From Mycobacterium sp. E3251 (GTDB lineage Bacteria > Actinomycetota > Actinomycetes > Mycobacteriales > Mycobacteriaceae): 64,000 bases of DNA. Every line of letters begins with the position of its first letter. Position 1 is the stretch's first letter. Positions 9,167 to 18,978 of this stretch are shown here, one piece after another. Location: the NCBI RefSeq assembly GCF_001666835.1, contig NZ_LZJF01000034.1:62001-126000 (forward strand). Reading direction: 5' to 3'. Under the pieces are notes generated by a model, which searched no databases, was not told the DNA's origin, and was given only the letters and a program-made list of their open reading frames with translations. Both the position numbers and the translations under genes were made by a program.

Positions 9167-9206
9167 GCGGCGCAGCCGGGCGCGGCGGGTCGGCTGCGAA
9201 ACACAT
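9167..9206. repeat. 40-bp direct repeat, copy 2
   Basis: Exact second copy of 9111-9150. The 16-base spacer contains the palindrome GCGATCGC. Copy 2 ends 13 bases before the MFS gene start, so any promoter for that gene must overlap the repeat. Confidence 0.9.
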
Positions 9207-9218
9207 AGAGTGCCGGGC

Positions 9219-10559
9219 ATGGGCCAGCCGTCGTCGGGTTCGCTCACGCCCACACCATCCCGGGTGGTGGCGTGGGCGCTCTGGGACTGCGGCTCCACCG
9301 GCCTGAACGCGATCGTTGCGACCTTCGTCTTCTCCGTGTATCTGACCAGCAGTGTGGGGGTGGGCTTATCCGGCGGCACCACGCCGGCGAGCTGGTTGGG
9401 TCGTGCGGCGGCAATTGCCGGTTTGACCGTCGCGCTGCTCGCCCCGGCCGTCGGCGTCTGGGTGGAGTCCCCGCATCGCAGGCGGGTGGCCCTGAGCGTG
9501 TTGACGGCTCTGGCCGTCGCGCTGACATGCGGGATGTTCTTCATCCATGACCGCCCCGGCTACCTATGGGCGGGGCTGGTGCTGATGGGTGCGACCGCGG
9601 CGTGCGGCGATCTGGCCAGCGTCCCGTATAACGCGATGCTGCGCCAACTTTCGACGCCGCTTACCGCCGGCCGGATTTCCGGGTTGGGCTGGGCGGCCGG
9701 TTACGTCGGCAGCGTCCTGCTCCTGCTCCTGGTCTACACCGGATTCATTTCCGGGAAAGGCTCCGGACCAAATGCGACGCGCGGGCTGTTCCGGACGCCT
9801 CTGCACGACGGCCTCTACGTCCGGGAGGCAATGCTGGTGGCGGCGGCATGGCTGGCGATTTTTGCTCTGCCATTGCTGTTGGTCGCGCACCGGCTTCCCG
9901 ACTCGACCGAGGTGCACGAGCCGACGAGCATGCTCGGCGGCTATCGCAAGCTCATTACCGAGGTCGTCGCCGAGTGGCGGCGCGACCGCAACCTGGTCTA
10001 CTTCCTGTTCGCCAGCGCGCTTTTCCGGGATGGGCTGGCGGCGATCTTCGCCTTCGGCGCCGTGCTCGGCGTCAACGTGTACGGCATCTCCCAGGGCGAC
10101 GTGCTGATCTTCGGTGTGGTGGCCAGCGTGGTGGCGGCGGTGGGCGCGGTGCTGGGTGGATTCGTCGATCACCGCGTCGGGTCGAAACCCGTCATCGTGG
10201 CGTCGCTGGCCGCGATCGTCGTCCTGGGGCTCACCCTGATGCTGCTGTCCGGCTCGGTGGCCTTTTGGATTTGTGGGCTACTGCTGTGCCTGTTCATCGG
10301 GCCGTCGCAGTCGTCTTCGCGTGCGCTGCTGCTGCAGATGGCGAAGCACGGCAGGGAGGGCGTCGCGTTCGGCCTGTACACCATGACCGGGCGGGCGGTG
10401 GCCTTCGTCGCGCCGTGGTTGTTCTCCGTCTTCGTGGACGTATTCGGCGCCGTGCGCGCCGGTTTGGGCGGCATCTCGCTGGTGCTGATCGCGGGGCTGC
10501 TGGCCATGCTGGCCGTCCGGGTGCCGGCACGTGGTGCCCTCGCGGCCGAACCGTCCTGA
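9219..10559 (+). CDS. MFS transporter, UMF1/Atg22 family (Rv2508c-type)
   Basis: 446 residues, about 12 TM helices. The N-terminus VVAWALWDCGSTGLNAIVATFVFSVYL is the UMF1 (Atg22-like) signature WALWDxGxxxxxxxxxTFVFxxYL. A cytoplasmic loop follows TM6 (HRLPDSTEVHEP...). The second half contains RDGLAAIFAFGAVLGVNVYG and SSRALLLQMA. The family is thought to export small molecules such as amino acids; the substrate here is unknown. The ATG at 9219 is chosen over GTG at 9210 to match the family N-terminus. It converges on the next gene with five bases between stops. Confidence 0.88.
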   Translation: MGQPSSGSLTPTPSRVVAWALWDCGSTGLNAIVATFVFSVYLTSSVGVGLSGGTTPASWLGRAAAIAGLTVALLAPAVGVWVESPHRRRVALSVLTALAVALTCGMFFIHDRPGYLWAGLVLMGATAACGDLASVPYNAMLRQLSTPLTAGRISGLGWAAGYVGSVLLLLLVYTGFISGKGSGPNATRGLFRTPLHDGLYVREAMLVAAAWLAIFALPLLLVAHRLPDSTEVHEPTSMLGGYRKLITEVVAEWRRDRNLVYFLFASALFRDGLAAIFAFGAVLGVNVYGISQGDVLIFGVVASVVAAVGAVLGGFVDHRVGSKPVIVASLAAIVVLGLTLMLLSGSVAFWICGLLLCLFIGPSQSSSRALLLQMAKHGREGVAFGLYTMTGRAVAFVAPWLFSVFVDVFGAVRAGLGGISLVLIAGLLAMLAVRVPARGALAAEPS

Positions 10560-10564
10560 AGCGC

Positions 10565-11347
10565 TTAGCCCCGGGCGTCGCAGATGGTCAGGCCCACGCC
10601 GACACGCTTGCTCATCTGAGCGCCGTTGACGGTGACCGAGCAGGTGACGTTATGACCGATGTTGACGATCGTGACGTTGGCCGGATGCGCCGCCGACTTG
10701 GCGAGGCTGACCTCTTTGGTCCACGGCAGCTCGACATTGAATTCGGTTTGGATCAGGCCCCCGGTGTCGATGTACATGATGCTGATCGCGCGACCCTCGC
10801 CGGCCACGCTGTAGACGATGTCCTGCATCGCGGCCGGGCCGGTCGACTCGGTGGGTGTCGGCAGTCCGCCGGTGGGGGGCACCGGGGCCGGGAGGCGCGG
10901 CGTTGACGTGCGTGTCGACGGGCTCGGCATCGGGGGAGTCGTCTCAGGCATGGCGGGCAGGGGCGGGACGGCGGTCTGGGTCTTGATCGCGTTGTTCACC
11001 AGCACCAGAGCGATGACCAACGCGACCACCAGCAGCACGGCCGCACCGGCGACGACCCATAGCCACCGCGGTGGAGGCTTCGGGCCTTCGGGCGGCGGGG
11101 GAGCCGAGCCTTGCTGCTGCAGCTGGCCCGACGGAGGAAGCTCCTGCTGCCAGTACGCGGGCAGCTGCTTGGTCGTGTTGGTGTCGTTCATCCCGGGCGC
11201 CCACGGCGGCGGTTGCTCGCCATAGGCCGGCGCATAGCGCGCCTGATCGGCGTACGCCGGGTCGACGGGCGGCGGGTACCAGGCGCGCTGCTGGCCCGAT
11301 CCCGGCAAAGAGTCAGTGAACCGTTCGGTGGGACGTGAATCGTTCAT
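10565..11347 (-). CDS. Proline-rich single-span membrane protein with MmpS-like domain (Rv2507-type)
   Basis: 260 residues. The first 95 or so residues are Pro/Gln/Tyr-rich and cytosolic (YPPPVDPAYADQARYAPAYG). One TM helix follows (WLWVVAGAAVLLVVALVIALVLV), then a Thr/Pro-rich linker and a C-terminal beta domain (DIVYSVAGEGRAISIMYIDTGG ... VTCSVTVNGAQ ... TICDARG) resembling the MmpS periplasmic fold, with two Cys that may form a disulfide. The ATG at 11347 has GAGG five bases before it; a GTG at 11353 is in frame but too close to that site. Function unknown. Divergent to nothing: it is tail-to-tail with the MFS gene and head-to-tail behind bkaR. Confidence 0.82.
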   Translation of the reverse strand: MNDSRPTERFTDSLPGSGQQRAWYPPPVDPAYADQARYAPAYGEQPPPWAPGMNDTNTTKQLPAYWQQELPPSGQLQQQGSAPPPPEGPKPPPRWLWVVAGAAVLLVVALVIALVLVNNAIKTQTAVPPLPAMPETTPPMPSPSTRTSTPRLPAPVPPTGGLPTPTESTGPAAMQDIVYSVAGEGRAISIMYIDTGGLIQTEFNVELPWTKEVSLAKSAAHPANVTIVNIGHNVTCSVTVNGAQMSKRVGVGLTICDARG

Positions 11348-11417
11348 GTCCACCTCATAGTTTGCAAGAGTACCTGCGCCGGGCGCTCGGACGGCGAATC
11401 ACCTCATGGGCGCCGAC

Positions 11418-12077
11418 TCACGGGCACTCGTTCCCGGCGGCAAGGGCCGCGACCGTCATCGCGCGCATCACCGCGCGGGAACGCGCGAAGCGGGCGGGCT
11501 TGCCCCGTGAGGCGTCGGGGGATTTCATGCTGTGGGGCGTCGAATTCAGCAAGCCGAAAACCGCGTGGGCGGTCAGCCGCGCATCGGCCTCGGCGAGGTC
11601 GGGATTGAGCTCGCGCAGCACGCCGACCCAGACCTCAACGTATTGGCGCTGGGCCTTGCGTACCTGCTTCTCAGCTGCCTTGGGCAGGTGCGCGAGGTCG
11701 CGGTCCTGGATGCGGATCAGGTCCGGTTCGCCCAGCACGAAGTCCAGGTGAAAGTCGATCAGACCGTCGAGCGTCGCGGCCGGGTCGTCGGGGTGGCGGG
11801 CCCGCACGTCGCGGGCGCCGGCGAGCAGTCGGGCGCTGATGCCCACCAGCAACTCGACCAGCAGCGACTCCTTGTTGGGAAAGTGCCGGTAGATCGCCGG
11901 GCCGCTGACGCCGGCGGCGGCGCCGATGTCTTCCAGCCGCACGGCGAGAAAGCCGCGTTCGGCGAACAGTCGTTCGGCGGCCGACAGCAGCTGCAGGCGC
12001 CGGTCGGATTTCAACTGGCTGCGCCGATTTGGGGTATCTGGGGGGCCGGATTGGCCGTCGGAGGTGGACGTTGTCAT
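11418..12077 (-). CDS. bkaR: TetR-family regulator BkaR (Rv2506-type)
   Basis: 219 residues. The N-terminal HTH reads LEDIGAAAGVSGPAIYRHFPNKESLL, a canonical TetR recognition helix; the C-terminal all-alpha part would bind ligand. In M. tuberculosis, Rv2506 (BkaR) represses the branched-chain keto-acid operon beginning at the next divergent gene. Here the layout is the same except that no fadD35 lies between the regulator and scoA. Two near-palindromes lie 20-64 bases upstream of this start and a perfect one lies before scoA, so autorepression plus control of scoA is expected. The ATG at 12077 (MTTSTSDGQ) is preceded by a GGGGG Shine-Dalgarno. Confidence 0.9.
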   Translation of the reverse strand: MTTSTSDGQSGPPDTPNRRSQLKSDRRLQLLSAAERLFAERGFLAVRLEDIGAAAGVSGPAIYRHFPNKESLLVELLVGISARLLAGARDVRARHPDDPAATLDGLIDFHLDFVLGEPDLIRIQDRDLAHLPKAAEKQVRKAQRQYVEVWVGVLRELNPDLAEADARLTAHAVFGLLNSTPHSMKSPDASRGKPARFARSRAVMRAMTVAALAAGNECP

Positions 12078-12096
12078 GACGAACCCCCGTCCAGTT

Positions 12097-12116
12097 TGGT
12101 TAATCGCCACTAACTT
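12097..12116. promoter_or_regulatory. BkaR-like operator O1 (near-palindrome)
   Basis: TGGTTAAT-CGCC-ACTAACTT, an imperfect copy of the perfect palindrome at 12212-12233, 20 bases upstream of the bkaR start. Likely autoregulatory site. Confidence 0.6.
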
Positions 12117-12121
12117 AGCAC

Positions 12122-12141
12122 GAGTTATTCGCGATTAACCT
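12122..12141. promoter_or_regulatory. BkaR-like operator O2 (near-palindrome)
   Basis: GAGTTATT-CGCG-ATTAACCT, again with eight-base arms around four bases. Its centre is 25 bases from that of O1, so two repressor dimers could bind nearly side by side. Confidence 0.6.
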
Positions 12142-12211
12142 GCGGTAACGGACGGCGGCCGCCGGTGCCGTCGTCGCTGGACCAGCGGGATCGACGATGG
12201 TATTGTCGCCG

Positions 12212-12233
12212 TGAGTTAATGAAGATTAACTCA
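12212..12233. promoter_or_regulatory. BkaR-like operator O3 (perfect palindrome)
   Basis: TGAGTTAAT-GAAG-ATTAACTCA, nine-base perfect arms, ending 37 bases before scoA. A possible -35 TTGTCG at 12203-12208 and -10 TTAACT at 12226-12231 would place the palindrome over the core promoter, the usual position for a TetR repressor. Confidence 0.75.
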
Positions 12234-12270
12234 AAACGCCCCGCCCGACGGCAAGGAGGCTGCTGCGGCG

Positions 12271-13017
12271 ATGGACAAGGTGGTGGCGACGGCCGCTGAG
12301 GCGGTTGCCGACATAACCGACGGGTCGTCCCTGGCGGTCGGGGGCTTCGGGTTCTGCGGCATCCCCGAGGATTTGATCGCCGCGCTGGTGGACGCCGGGG
12401 TGCGTGACTTGGAGACGGTGTCCAACAACTGCGGCGGGAACGGTGTCGGGTTGGTGCACCTGTTGGTGCACAAGCGGATCCGCCGGGCCGTCGCCTCCTA
12501 CGTCGGTGACAACAAGGAGTTCGCCCGCCAGTTCCTCGCCGGTGAACTCGAGGTGGAGCTCACCCCGCAGGGCACTTTGGCGGAGCGGCTGCGCGCGGGC
12601 GGGATGGGAATCCCGGCCTTCTATACCGCGGCGGGGGTCGGAACACCGGTTGCCGACGGCGGATTGCCGTGGCGCTATGACGCCTCCGGTGCGGTGGCGG
12701 TGACGTCGCCGCCGAAAGAGACCCGCGAGTTCGACGGTGTCACCTACGTTCTGGAGCGGGCGATCCGCACCGACTTCGCGCTGGTGCACGCCTGGAAGGG
12801 CGACCGGCACGGCAACCTGGTCTACCGCGAATCCGCGGCCAACTTCAACCCGGACTGCGCGCAGGCCGGGACGATCACCATCGCCGAGGTGGAACACCTC
12901 GTCGAGCCTGGAGAGATCGACCCCGCGGCGGTGCACACCCCCGGCGTCTTCGTGCAGCGGATCGTGCACGTGCCCGACCCGACGAAGCCGATCGAGAAGG
13001 TGACGGTGCGGGGCTGA
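12271..13017 (+). CDS. scoA: Succinyl-CoA:3-ketoacid CoA-transferase subunit A
   Basis: 248 residues, class I CoA-transferase alpha subunit. Family signature [16 protein letters not shown] near residue 27 and [14 protein letters not shown]. With ScoB it moves CoA between succinate and acetoacetate (or a related acid), allowing re-entry of acetoacetate from leucine breakdown; the same chemistry could activate itaconate. AAGGAGG lies about 13 bases before the ATG. First gene of the block and immediately behind operator O3. Its stop overlaps the scoB start (TGATG). Confidence 0.95.
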   Translation: MDKVVATAAEAVADITDGSSLAVGGFGFCGIPEDLIAALVDAGVRDLETVSNNCGGNGVGLVHLLVHKRIRRAVASYVGDNKEFARQFLAGELEVELTPQGTLAERLRAGGMGIPAFYTAAGVGTPVADGGLPWRYDASGAVAVTSPPKETREFDGVTYVLERAIRTDFALVHAWKGDRHGNLVYRESAANFNPDCAQAGTITIAEVEHLVEPGEIDPAAVHTPGVFVQRIVHVPDPTKPIEKVTVRG

Positions 13018-13667
13018 TGCCTTGGAGTCGAGAGGGTTTGGCCGCGCGGGTGGCCGCCGAATTGGAGGACGGCCAATACGTCAACCTCGGCATTGGGATG
13101 CCCACCCTGGTCCCCAACCACATCCCTGCCGGCGTCACCGTGGTCGTGCATTCGGAGAACGGCATCTTGGGGGTGGGACCCTATCCCCGTCCCCAGGACG
13201 TCGACGCGGACCTGATCAACGCAGGCAAGGAGACGGTCACCACGTTGCCGGGCGCGGCCTTCTTCGGTTCTTCCACCTCGTTCGGGATCATTCGCGGTGG
13301 ACACCTGGACGTCGCCGTGCTTGGGGCGATGCAGGTTTCGGCCACCGGTGATCTCGCCAACTGGATGATCCCCGGGAAGATGGTCAAGGGCATGGGCGGT
13401 GCGATGGACCTGGTCCACGGCGCCCGCAAGGTGATCGCGATGATGGAGCACACCGCGCGCGACGGCAGTCCGAAAATCGTTGAGCGGTGCGCGCTTCCGC
13501 TGACGGGGGTGGGCTGTGTCGACCGTATCATCACCGACCTGGCCGTCATCGATGTCCGTGACGACGGTTTGCACCTGGTCGAGACGGCGCCGGGCGTCTC
13601 GACCGACGAGGTGATCGACAAGACCGAACCGCCGCTTGTGCCGGCGACAACCGGGAGGCATTCGTGA
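13017..13667 (+). CDS. scoB: Succinyl-CoA:3-ketoacid CoA-transferase subunit B
   Basis: 216 residues, beta subunit. The catalytic glutamate that forms the acyl-glutamyl-CoA intermediate is in [12 protein letters not shown] near residue 46; [10 protein letters not shown] and [23 protein letters not shown] are also typical. The start ATG overlaps the scoA stop by one base and its own stop overlaps the accD1 GTG by four bases, so translation is coupled through the three genes. Confidence 0.95.
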   Translation: MPWSREGLAARVAAELEDGQYVNLGIGMPTLVPNHIPAGVTVVVHSENGILGVGPYPRPQDVDADLINAGKETVTTLPGAAFFGSSTSFGIIRGGHLDVAVLGAMQVSATGDLANWMIPGKMVKGMGGAMDLVHGARKVIAMMEHTARDGSPKIVERCALPLTGVGCVDRIITDLAVIDVRDDGLHLVETAPGVSTDEVIDKTEPPLVPATTGRHS

Positions 13668-15250
13668 GTTCATCCGTGATGACCGCGCCATCGTTCGCCG
13701 ATGAGCACCGCCGGCTGGTCGGTGAGTTGAACGCCAGGCTGGCGGCCGCCGCACTGGGCGGCAATGAGCGCGCGCGGGAGCGCCACGTCAGCCGCGGCAA
13801 GCTGCTGCCGCGCGAACGGGTGGATCGACTGCTGGATCCGGGCAGCCCGTTCTTGGAGCTCGCCCCACTCGCCGCCAACGGCATGTACGACGACGAGTCT
13901 CCGGGCGCCGGGATCATCACCGGGATCGGCCGGGTGTCGGGGCGCGAGTGTGTGATCGTCGCCAACGACGCCACGGTCAAGGGCGGCACCTACTACCCGA
14001 TGACGGTCAAAAAGCACCTGCGCGCACAGGAAGTCGCGCTGCAGAATCGCTTGCCCTGCATCTACCTGGTGGACTCCGGCGGCGCGTTCCTGCCGCGCCA
14101 GGACGAGGTGTTTCCCGACCGCGAGCACTTCGGCCGGATCTTTTACAACCAGGCGACCATGAGCGCCAAAGAAATCCCACAGGTCGCCGCCGTCCTCGGA
14201 TCGTGCACGGCGGGCGGCGCCTATGTGCCGGCCATGAGCGACGAGGCCGTGATCGTCCGCGAACAGGGGACCATCTTTCTCGGCGGCCCGCCGCTGGTGA
14301 AGGCTGCGACCGGCGAGATCGTCTCGGCCGAAGACCTCGGCGGCGGCGACCTGCACTCGCGGGTCTCCGGGGTCACCGACCACCTTGCCGACGACGACGA
14401 GCACGCGCTGCGGATCGTGCGCGCAATCGTGGCCACGTTCGGTCCGCGCGAGCCCAGCCAATGGGACGTGCTGCCGTCGGTCGAGCCCAAGCACACACAA
14501 ACCGGGCTCTACGACGTCGTGCCGCCGGATCCGCGCGTGCCGTACGACGTGCACGAGGTCATCCTGCGGCTGGTCGACGGCAGCGAATTCAGCGAATTCA
14601 AGGCCAACTACGGCAAGACACTGGTGACCGCCTTCGCGCGCATTCACGGGCATCCCGTCGGCATCGTCGCCAACAACGGCGTGCTGTTCAGCGAATCCGC
14701 TTTGAAGGGAGCCCATTTCATCGAGCTGTGCGACAAGCGCAAGATCCCGCTGCTGTTTCTGCAGAACATCGCCGGGTTCATGGTCGGCCGCGACTACGAG
14801 GCAGGCGGCATCGCCAAGCACGGCGCCAAGATGGTGACCGCGGTGGCCTGTGCACGGGTGCCCAAGCTGACCGTCGTGATCGGCGGATCGTATGGGGCGG
14901 GCAACTATTCGATGTGCGGACGGGCGTACTCCCCGCGCTTCCTGTGGATGTGGCCCAATGCGCGCATCTCGGTCATGGGTGGCGAGCAGGCCGCCTCGGT
15001 GCTGGCCACGGTGCGCGGTGAGCAACTCGCGGCTTCGGGCAAACCGTGGCCGCCGGACGAGGAAGAAGCGTTCAAAGCGCCCATCCGTGCACAATACGAG
15101 GACCAGGGCAACCCGTACTATTCGACCGCGCGCCTCTGGGACGACGGCATCATCGACCCCGCTGACACCAGAACGGTTGTTGGGCTTGCGCTTTCGGTAT
15201 GCGCCCACGCCCCGTTGGAGCCGGTCTCCTACGGCGTCTTCCGGATGTGA
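13664..15250 (+). CDS. accD1: Acyl-CoA carboxylase carboxyltransferase AccD1 (methylcrotonyl-CoA carboxylase beta)
   Basis: 528 residues with the two crotonase-like carboxyltransferase halves. Acyl-CoA site region around residues 110-200 ([42 protein letters not shown]); carboxybiotin region in the second half ([65 protein letters not shown]). In M. tuberculosis AccA1-AccD1 acts as 3-methylcrotonyl-CoA carboxylase in leucine catabolism. GTG start with GGGAGG upstream. Its TGA overlaps the accA1 ATG. Confidence 0.95.
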   Translation: MSSSVMTAPSFADEHRRLVGELNARLAAAALGGNERARERHVSRGKLLPRERVDRLLDPGSPFLELAPLAANGMYDDESPGAGIITGIGRVSGRECVIVANDATVKGGTYYPMTVKKHLRAQEVALQNRLPCIYLVDSGGAFLPRQDEVFPDREHFGRIFYNQATMSAKEIPQVAAVLGSCTAGGAYVPAMSDEAVIVREQGTIFLGGPPLVKAATGEIVSAEDLGGGDLHSRVSGVTDHLADDDEHALRIVRAIVATFGPREPSQWDVLPSVEPKHTQTGLYDVVPPDPRVPYDVHEVILRLVDGSEFSEFKANYGKTLVTAFARIHGHPVGIVANNGVLFSESALKGAHFIELCDKRKIPLLFLQNIAGFMVGRDYEAGGIAKHGAKMVTAVACARVPKLTVVIGGSYGAGNYSMCGRAYSPRFLWMWPNARISVMGGEQAASVLATVRGEQLAASGKPWPPDEEEAFKAPIRAQYEDQGNPYYSTARLWDDGIIDPADTRTVVGLALSVCAHAPLEPVSYGVFRM

Positions 15251-17265
15251 TGACGATGTTTGAAACCGTATTGGTGGCCAACCGCGGCGAGATCGCGGTC
15301 CGGGTGATGCGGACCCTGCGCCGGCTGGGTATCCGGTCCGTGGCGGTGTACAGCGACCCCGACGCGAACGCCCGTCATGTCCTGGAGGCCGACACGGCCG
15401 TCCGACTGGGTCCCGCCGCCGCCCGCGAGAGCTACCTCGACATCGGCAAGGTGCTCGATGCGGCGGAACGCACCGGGGCTCAGGCGATCCATCCCGGCTA
15501 CGGATTCCTCTCGGAGAACGCCGAATTCGCCGCCGCCTGCGAGCGTGCCGGCGTGGTGTTCCTCGGCCCGCCGGCACGGGCGATCCAGGTGATGGGCGAC
15601 AAGATCACCGCCAAGAACGCGGTCGCCGCCTTCGACGTGCCGGTGGTCCCCGGTGTGGCCAAGCCCGGGCTGAGCGACGACGAATTGGTCGCGGCCGCCG
15701 AAGAAGTCGGATATCCAGTGCTGATCAAGCCGTCGGCGGGCGGTGGCGGCAAGGGCATGCGGCTGGTGGACGACCCGAGCCGGCTGCGCGATGCCCTGCG
15801 GGGCGCCCGGCGGGAGGCGGCGTCGTCCTTCGGTGACGACACCTTGTTCCTCGAGCGATTCGTCTTGCGCCCCAGGCATATCGAAGTGCAGGTGCTCGCC
15901 GACACCCACGGCAATGTGGTGCACCTCGGCGAGCGCGAGTGCAGCCTGCAACGGCGCCACCAGAAGGTGATCGAGGAGGCGCCCTCGCCGTTGCTCGACC
16001 CGGAGACCCGCGCCCGCATCGGGGCGGCGGCCTGCAACACCGCCCGCAGTGTCGATTACGTCGGCGCGGGGACGGTGGAGTTCATCGTGTCCGCCGACCG
16101 GCCGGACGAGTTCTTCTTCATGGAGATGAACACCCGGCTCCAGGTGGAGCACCCGGTCACCGAGGCGGTTACCGGCCTGGATCTGGTGGAGTGGCAACTC
16201 CGGGTGGCCGCGGGCGAGAAGCTGGGGTTTGCGCAGGACGACATCGAACTGCGGGGCCACGCGATCGAGGCCCGGGTGTACGCCGAGGATCCCGCGCGGG
16301 GATTCCTCCCCACCGGCGGTCGGGTCCTGCACGTTGCCGAACCCTCGGGCGCCGGCGTGCGGGTGGACTCGTCGCTGCTGGCGGGCACGCTGGTCGGCAG
16401 TGACTACGACCCGATGTTGAGCAAGGTGATCGCCCACGGGGAGGACCGCGACGAGGCGCTGGCGAGACTCGACGGGGCACTGGCGCGGACCGCAATCCTG
16501 GGTGTGCAGACCAACATCGAGTTCCTCCGGTTCCTGCTCGCCGACGAGCGAGTGCGAGCTGGTGACCTGGACACGGCGCTGCTGGACGAGCGGGTGGCGG
16601 ACTTCGCGCCGCTGCCGGCGCCCGACGACGTACTCGCCGCCGGCGGCCTCTTTCGCCAGTGGGCGCTGGACCGTCGTGCCGCGGGCAACCCGTGGGCGGC
16701 GCCGACCGGATGGCGGGTCGGAGGCGCGCCGGCCCCCGTCCGCACCGAAATGCAGACGCCGCTGCGCAGTGAGACCGTGTCGGTATGGGGACCACCGAGC
16801 GACGCCCGGGTGCAGGTCGGTGGTGCGGGTGAGATCTTCACGGCGAGCGCGCAAGTGGACGGTGCGAGGCTGGACGTCACGTTGGCCGGGGTGCGCCGCG
16901 AATACCGATGGGCGGAGGCGGACCGTCACCTCTGGATTGCCGACGAGCGGGGAGCGTGGCACCTGCGCGAAGCCGAGGAGCACAAGATCCACCGCGCGGC
17001 CGGTACGCAACAGGCCGAGATCCTCAGCCCGATGCCCGGCAGTGTGATCGCGGTCCAGGCCGCTTCGGGCGCCGACGTAGCCGAGGGCGACGTGGTGGTG
17101 GTCGTGGAGGCCATGAAGATGGAACACTCGCTCTCCGCGCCGGTTTCGGGACGAGTGGAGCTCTTGGTGTCCGTCGGCGATCAGGTCACCGTTGACCAGG
17201 TGCTGGCCCGGCTGGTTCCCGAAGAGCCCGAAGCAGCAGCCGATTCGAGTAAGGACGAAACATGA
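15250..17265 (+). CDS. accA1: Biotin-dependent acyl-CoA carboxylase alpha subunit AccA1
   Basis: 671 residues: biotin carboxylase ([21 protein letters not shown] at the N-terminus; ATP-grasp loop [21 protein letters not shown]-type segment [19 protein letters not shown]), a linking BT domain, and a C-terminal biotinyl domain with EAMKMEH, the biotinylated Lys being residue 623. It supplies carboxybiotin to AccD1. The ATG at 15250 overlaps the accD1 stop; a second ATG at 15256 gives [11 protein letters not shown] as in M. tuberculosis and is equally likely. The stop overlaps fadE19. Confidence 0.95.
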   Translation: MTMFETVLVANRGEIAVRVMRTLRRLGIRSVAVYSDPDANARHVLEADTAVRLGPAAARESYLDIGKVLDAAERTGAQAIHPGYGFLSENAEFAAACERAGVVFLGPPARAIQVMGDKITAKNAVAAFDVPVVPGVAKPGLSDDELVAAAEEVGYPVLIKPSAGGGGKGMRLVDDPSRLRDALRGARREAASSFGDDTLFLERFVLRPRHIEVQVLADTHGNVVHLGERECSLQRRHQKVIEEAPSPLLDPETRARIGAAACNTARSVDYVGAGTVEFIVSADRPDEFFFMEMNTRLQVEHPVTEAVTGLDLVEWQLRVAAGEKLGFAQDDIELRGHAIEARVYAEDPARGFLPTGGRVLHVAEPSGAGVRVDSSLLAGTLVGSDYDPMLSKVIAHGEDRDEALARLDGALARTAILGVQTNIEFLRFLLADERVRAGDLDTALLDERVADFAPLPAPDDVLAAGGLFRQWALDRRAAGNPWAAPTGWRVGGAPAPVRTEMQTPLRSETVSVWGPPSDARVQVGGAGEIFTASAQVDGARLDVTLAGVRREYRWAEADRHLWIADERGAWHLREAEEHKIHRAAGTQQAEILSPMPGSVIAVQAASGADVAEGDVVVVVEAMKMEHSLSAPVSGRVELLVSVGDQVTVDQVLARLVPEEPEAAADSSKDET

Positions 17266-18428
17266 CTACATCGATCACCGCGGGAACTCTGCCCAAGGAA
17301 TACCAAGATCTTCGTGGCACGGTGGCCGAGTTCGCGCGCACCGTGGTCGCCCCCGTATCGGCCAAACACGATGAAGAGCACAGCTTCCCGTACGAGGTCG
17401 TCGCCAAGATGGGCGAGATGGGTTTGTTCGGCCTGCCGTTCCCGGAAGAGTACGGCGGTATGGGCGGTGACTACTTCGCGCTGTCGCTGGCACTCGAGGA
17501 ACTCGGCAAGGTCGACCAGTCGGTGGCGATCACGCTGGAGGCCGGCGTCAGCCTGGGCGCAATGCCGATCTACCGCTTCGGCTCCGAGGAACAGAAAGCC
17601 AACTGGCTGCCGGACCTGACGGCCGGCCGGGCGCTGGCCGCCTTCGGGCTGACCGAGCCGGGCGCCGGCTCCGATGCGGGCGCCACCCGGACCACGGCCC
17701 GGCTCGACGGCGGCGAGTGGGTGATCAACGGCAGCAAGCAGTTCATCACCAACTCCGGTACCGACATCACGAAGCTGGTCACCGTCACCGCGGTCACCGG
17801 CACCGTCGCGGACGGGAAGAAGGAAATCTCGACGATCGTCGTGCCCAGCGGCACAGCGGGATTCACCGTCGAACCGGTCTACAGCAAGGTCGGCTGGAAC
17901 GCCTCGGACACCCACCCGTTGAGCTTCGCCGACGCCCGCGTGCCGGAGGAGAACCTGCTGGGCCCCCGCGGCACCGGCTACGCAAACTTCCTGTCCATCC
18001 TGGACGAGGGCCGCATCGCGATCGCCGCGCTGGCGACCGGTGCCGCCCAGGGCTGTGTCGACGAGAGCGTCAAGTACGCCAAGGAACGCCAGTCGTTCGG
18101 CCAGCCGATCGGGTCCTACCAGGCGATCAGCTTCAAGATCGCGCGGATGGAGGCACGCGCTCACGTCGCCCGCACGGCGTATTACGACGCGGCCGCAAAG
18201 ATGTTGGCCGGCAAGCCATTCAAGAAGGAGGCGGCCATCGCGAAGATGATCTCGTCGGAAGCGGCCATGGACAACGCGCGTGACGCCACCCAGATCCACG
18301 GCGGGTATGGCTTCATGAACGAGTATCCCGTGGCGCGTCACTATCGCGACAGCAAGATCCTCGAAATCGGTGAGGGGACCACGGAGGTGCAGCTGATGCT
18401 CATCGCGCGATCGCTGGGGCTGTCGTGA
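17262..18428 (+). CDS. fadE19: Branched-chain acyl-CoA dehydrogenase FadE19
   Basis: 388 residues, flavin acyl-CoA dehydrogenase. FAD/substrate motifs [16 protein letters not shown] (residue 126 on) and FITNSGT; C-terminal [33 protein letters not shown]. The catalytic base is Glu354 in NEYP, the position used by short/medium-chain enzymes; at the site used by isovaleryl-CoA dehydrogenase (the segment LDEGRIAI) there is Gly250 instead. The operon position predicts isovaleryl-CoA oxidation before AccA1/AccD1, but the active-site layout is that of 2-methyl-branched or straight-chain enzymes, so substrate range may be broad. ATG overlaps the accA1 TGA by four bases. Confidence 0.92.
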   Translation: MTTSITAGTLPKEYQDLRGTVAEFARTVVAPVSAKHDEEHSFPYEVVAKMGEMGLFGLPFPEEYGGMGGDYFALSLALEELGKVDQSVAITLEAGVSLGAMPIYRFGSEEQKANWLPDLTAGRALAAFGLTEPGAGSDAGATRTTARLDGGEWVINGSKQFITNSGTDITKLVTVTAVTGTVADGKKEISTIVVPSGTAGFTVEPVYSKVGWNASDTHPLSFADARVPEENLLGPRGTGYANFLSILDEGRIAIAALATGAAQGCVDESVKYAKERQSFGQPIGSYQAISFKIARMEARAHVARTAYYDAAAKMLAGKPFKKEAAIAKMISSEAAMDNARDATQIHGGYGFMNEYPVARHYRDSKILEIGEGTTEVQLMLIARSLGLS

Positions 18429-18480
18429 GCCGCGCTGGTGACGATGATGCCGGCGTAGCCGGGATCGAGGAGTGGCGCCC

Positions 18481-18978
18481 ATGACCGAAGGCAAATCAAT
18501 CATCCAGCGCGGCCTGTGGTTCGAGGAATTTGAGATCGGCACAACGTACCTACACCGGCCCGGCCGTACCATCACCGAGGCCGACAACGTCTTGTTCACC
18601 ACGCTGACCATGAACACCCAGTCGCTGCACCTGGATGCGGCGTGGGCCGCCGAGCAGCCCGGCTTTCGGGGCGAGCGGCTGGTGAATTCGATGTTCACCC
18701 TGTCCACCCTCGTGGGGTTGTCCGTCTCGCAGCTGACGCTGGGCACTATCGTGGCCAACCTCGGATTCTCCGAGGTCTCGTTCCCCAAGCCGGTCTTCCA
18801 CGGGGACACGCTCTACGCGGAGACCGTGTGCACCGCTAAGCGCGAGTCGAAGAGCCGGCCCGGCGAAGGGATCGTCACCCTCGAGCACACCGGGCGCAAC
18901 CAGCACGGCGACGTAGTGGCACGGGCCGTCCGCACAACTCTGGTCCAGAAACGCCCCAGCGACGAGGAGCCCGCGTGA
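18481..18978 (+). CDS. MaoC-type acyl-CoA hydratase (Rv2499c-type; itaconyl-/3-methylglutaconyl-CoA hydratase candidate)
   Basis: 165 residues, hot-dog-fold hydratase. MaoC features: [32 protein letters not shown] carrying the catalytic Asp, then [22 protein letters not shown] and [23 protein letters not shown]. In M. tuberculosis the neighbouring Rv2498c works with this hydratase in itaconate disposal and leucine breakdown; the hydratase would convert itaconyl-CoA to citramalyl-CoA or 3-methylglutaconyl-CoA to HMG-CoA. The ATG at 18481 is chosen; the in-frame GTG at 18472 would abut the GAGGAG Shine-Dalgarno. Stop overlaps the citE GTG by four bases. Confidence 0.9.
   Translation: MTEGKSIIQRGLWFEEFEIGTTYLHRPGRTITEADNVLFTTLTMNTQSLHLDAAWAAEQPGFRGERLVNSMFTLSTLVGLSVSQLTLGTIVANLGFSEVSFPKPVFHGDTLYAETVCTAKRESKSRPGEGIVTLEHTGRNQHGDVVARAVRTTLVQKRPSDEEPA

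Noticed and set aside
9111..9206. Could the 40-bp repeats be a CRISPR array?
   Set aside because: Only two copies, a 16-base spacer, no cas genes and a third copy far away; not CRISPR.
9089..9544. Upstream extension of the SDR frame
   Set aside because: It runs through the 40-bp repeats and into the antisense of the MFS gene; family length of 268 residues is met from 9088.
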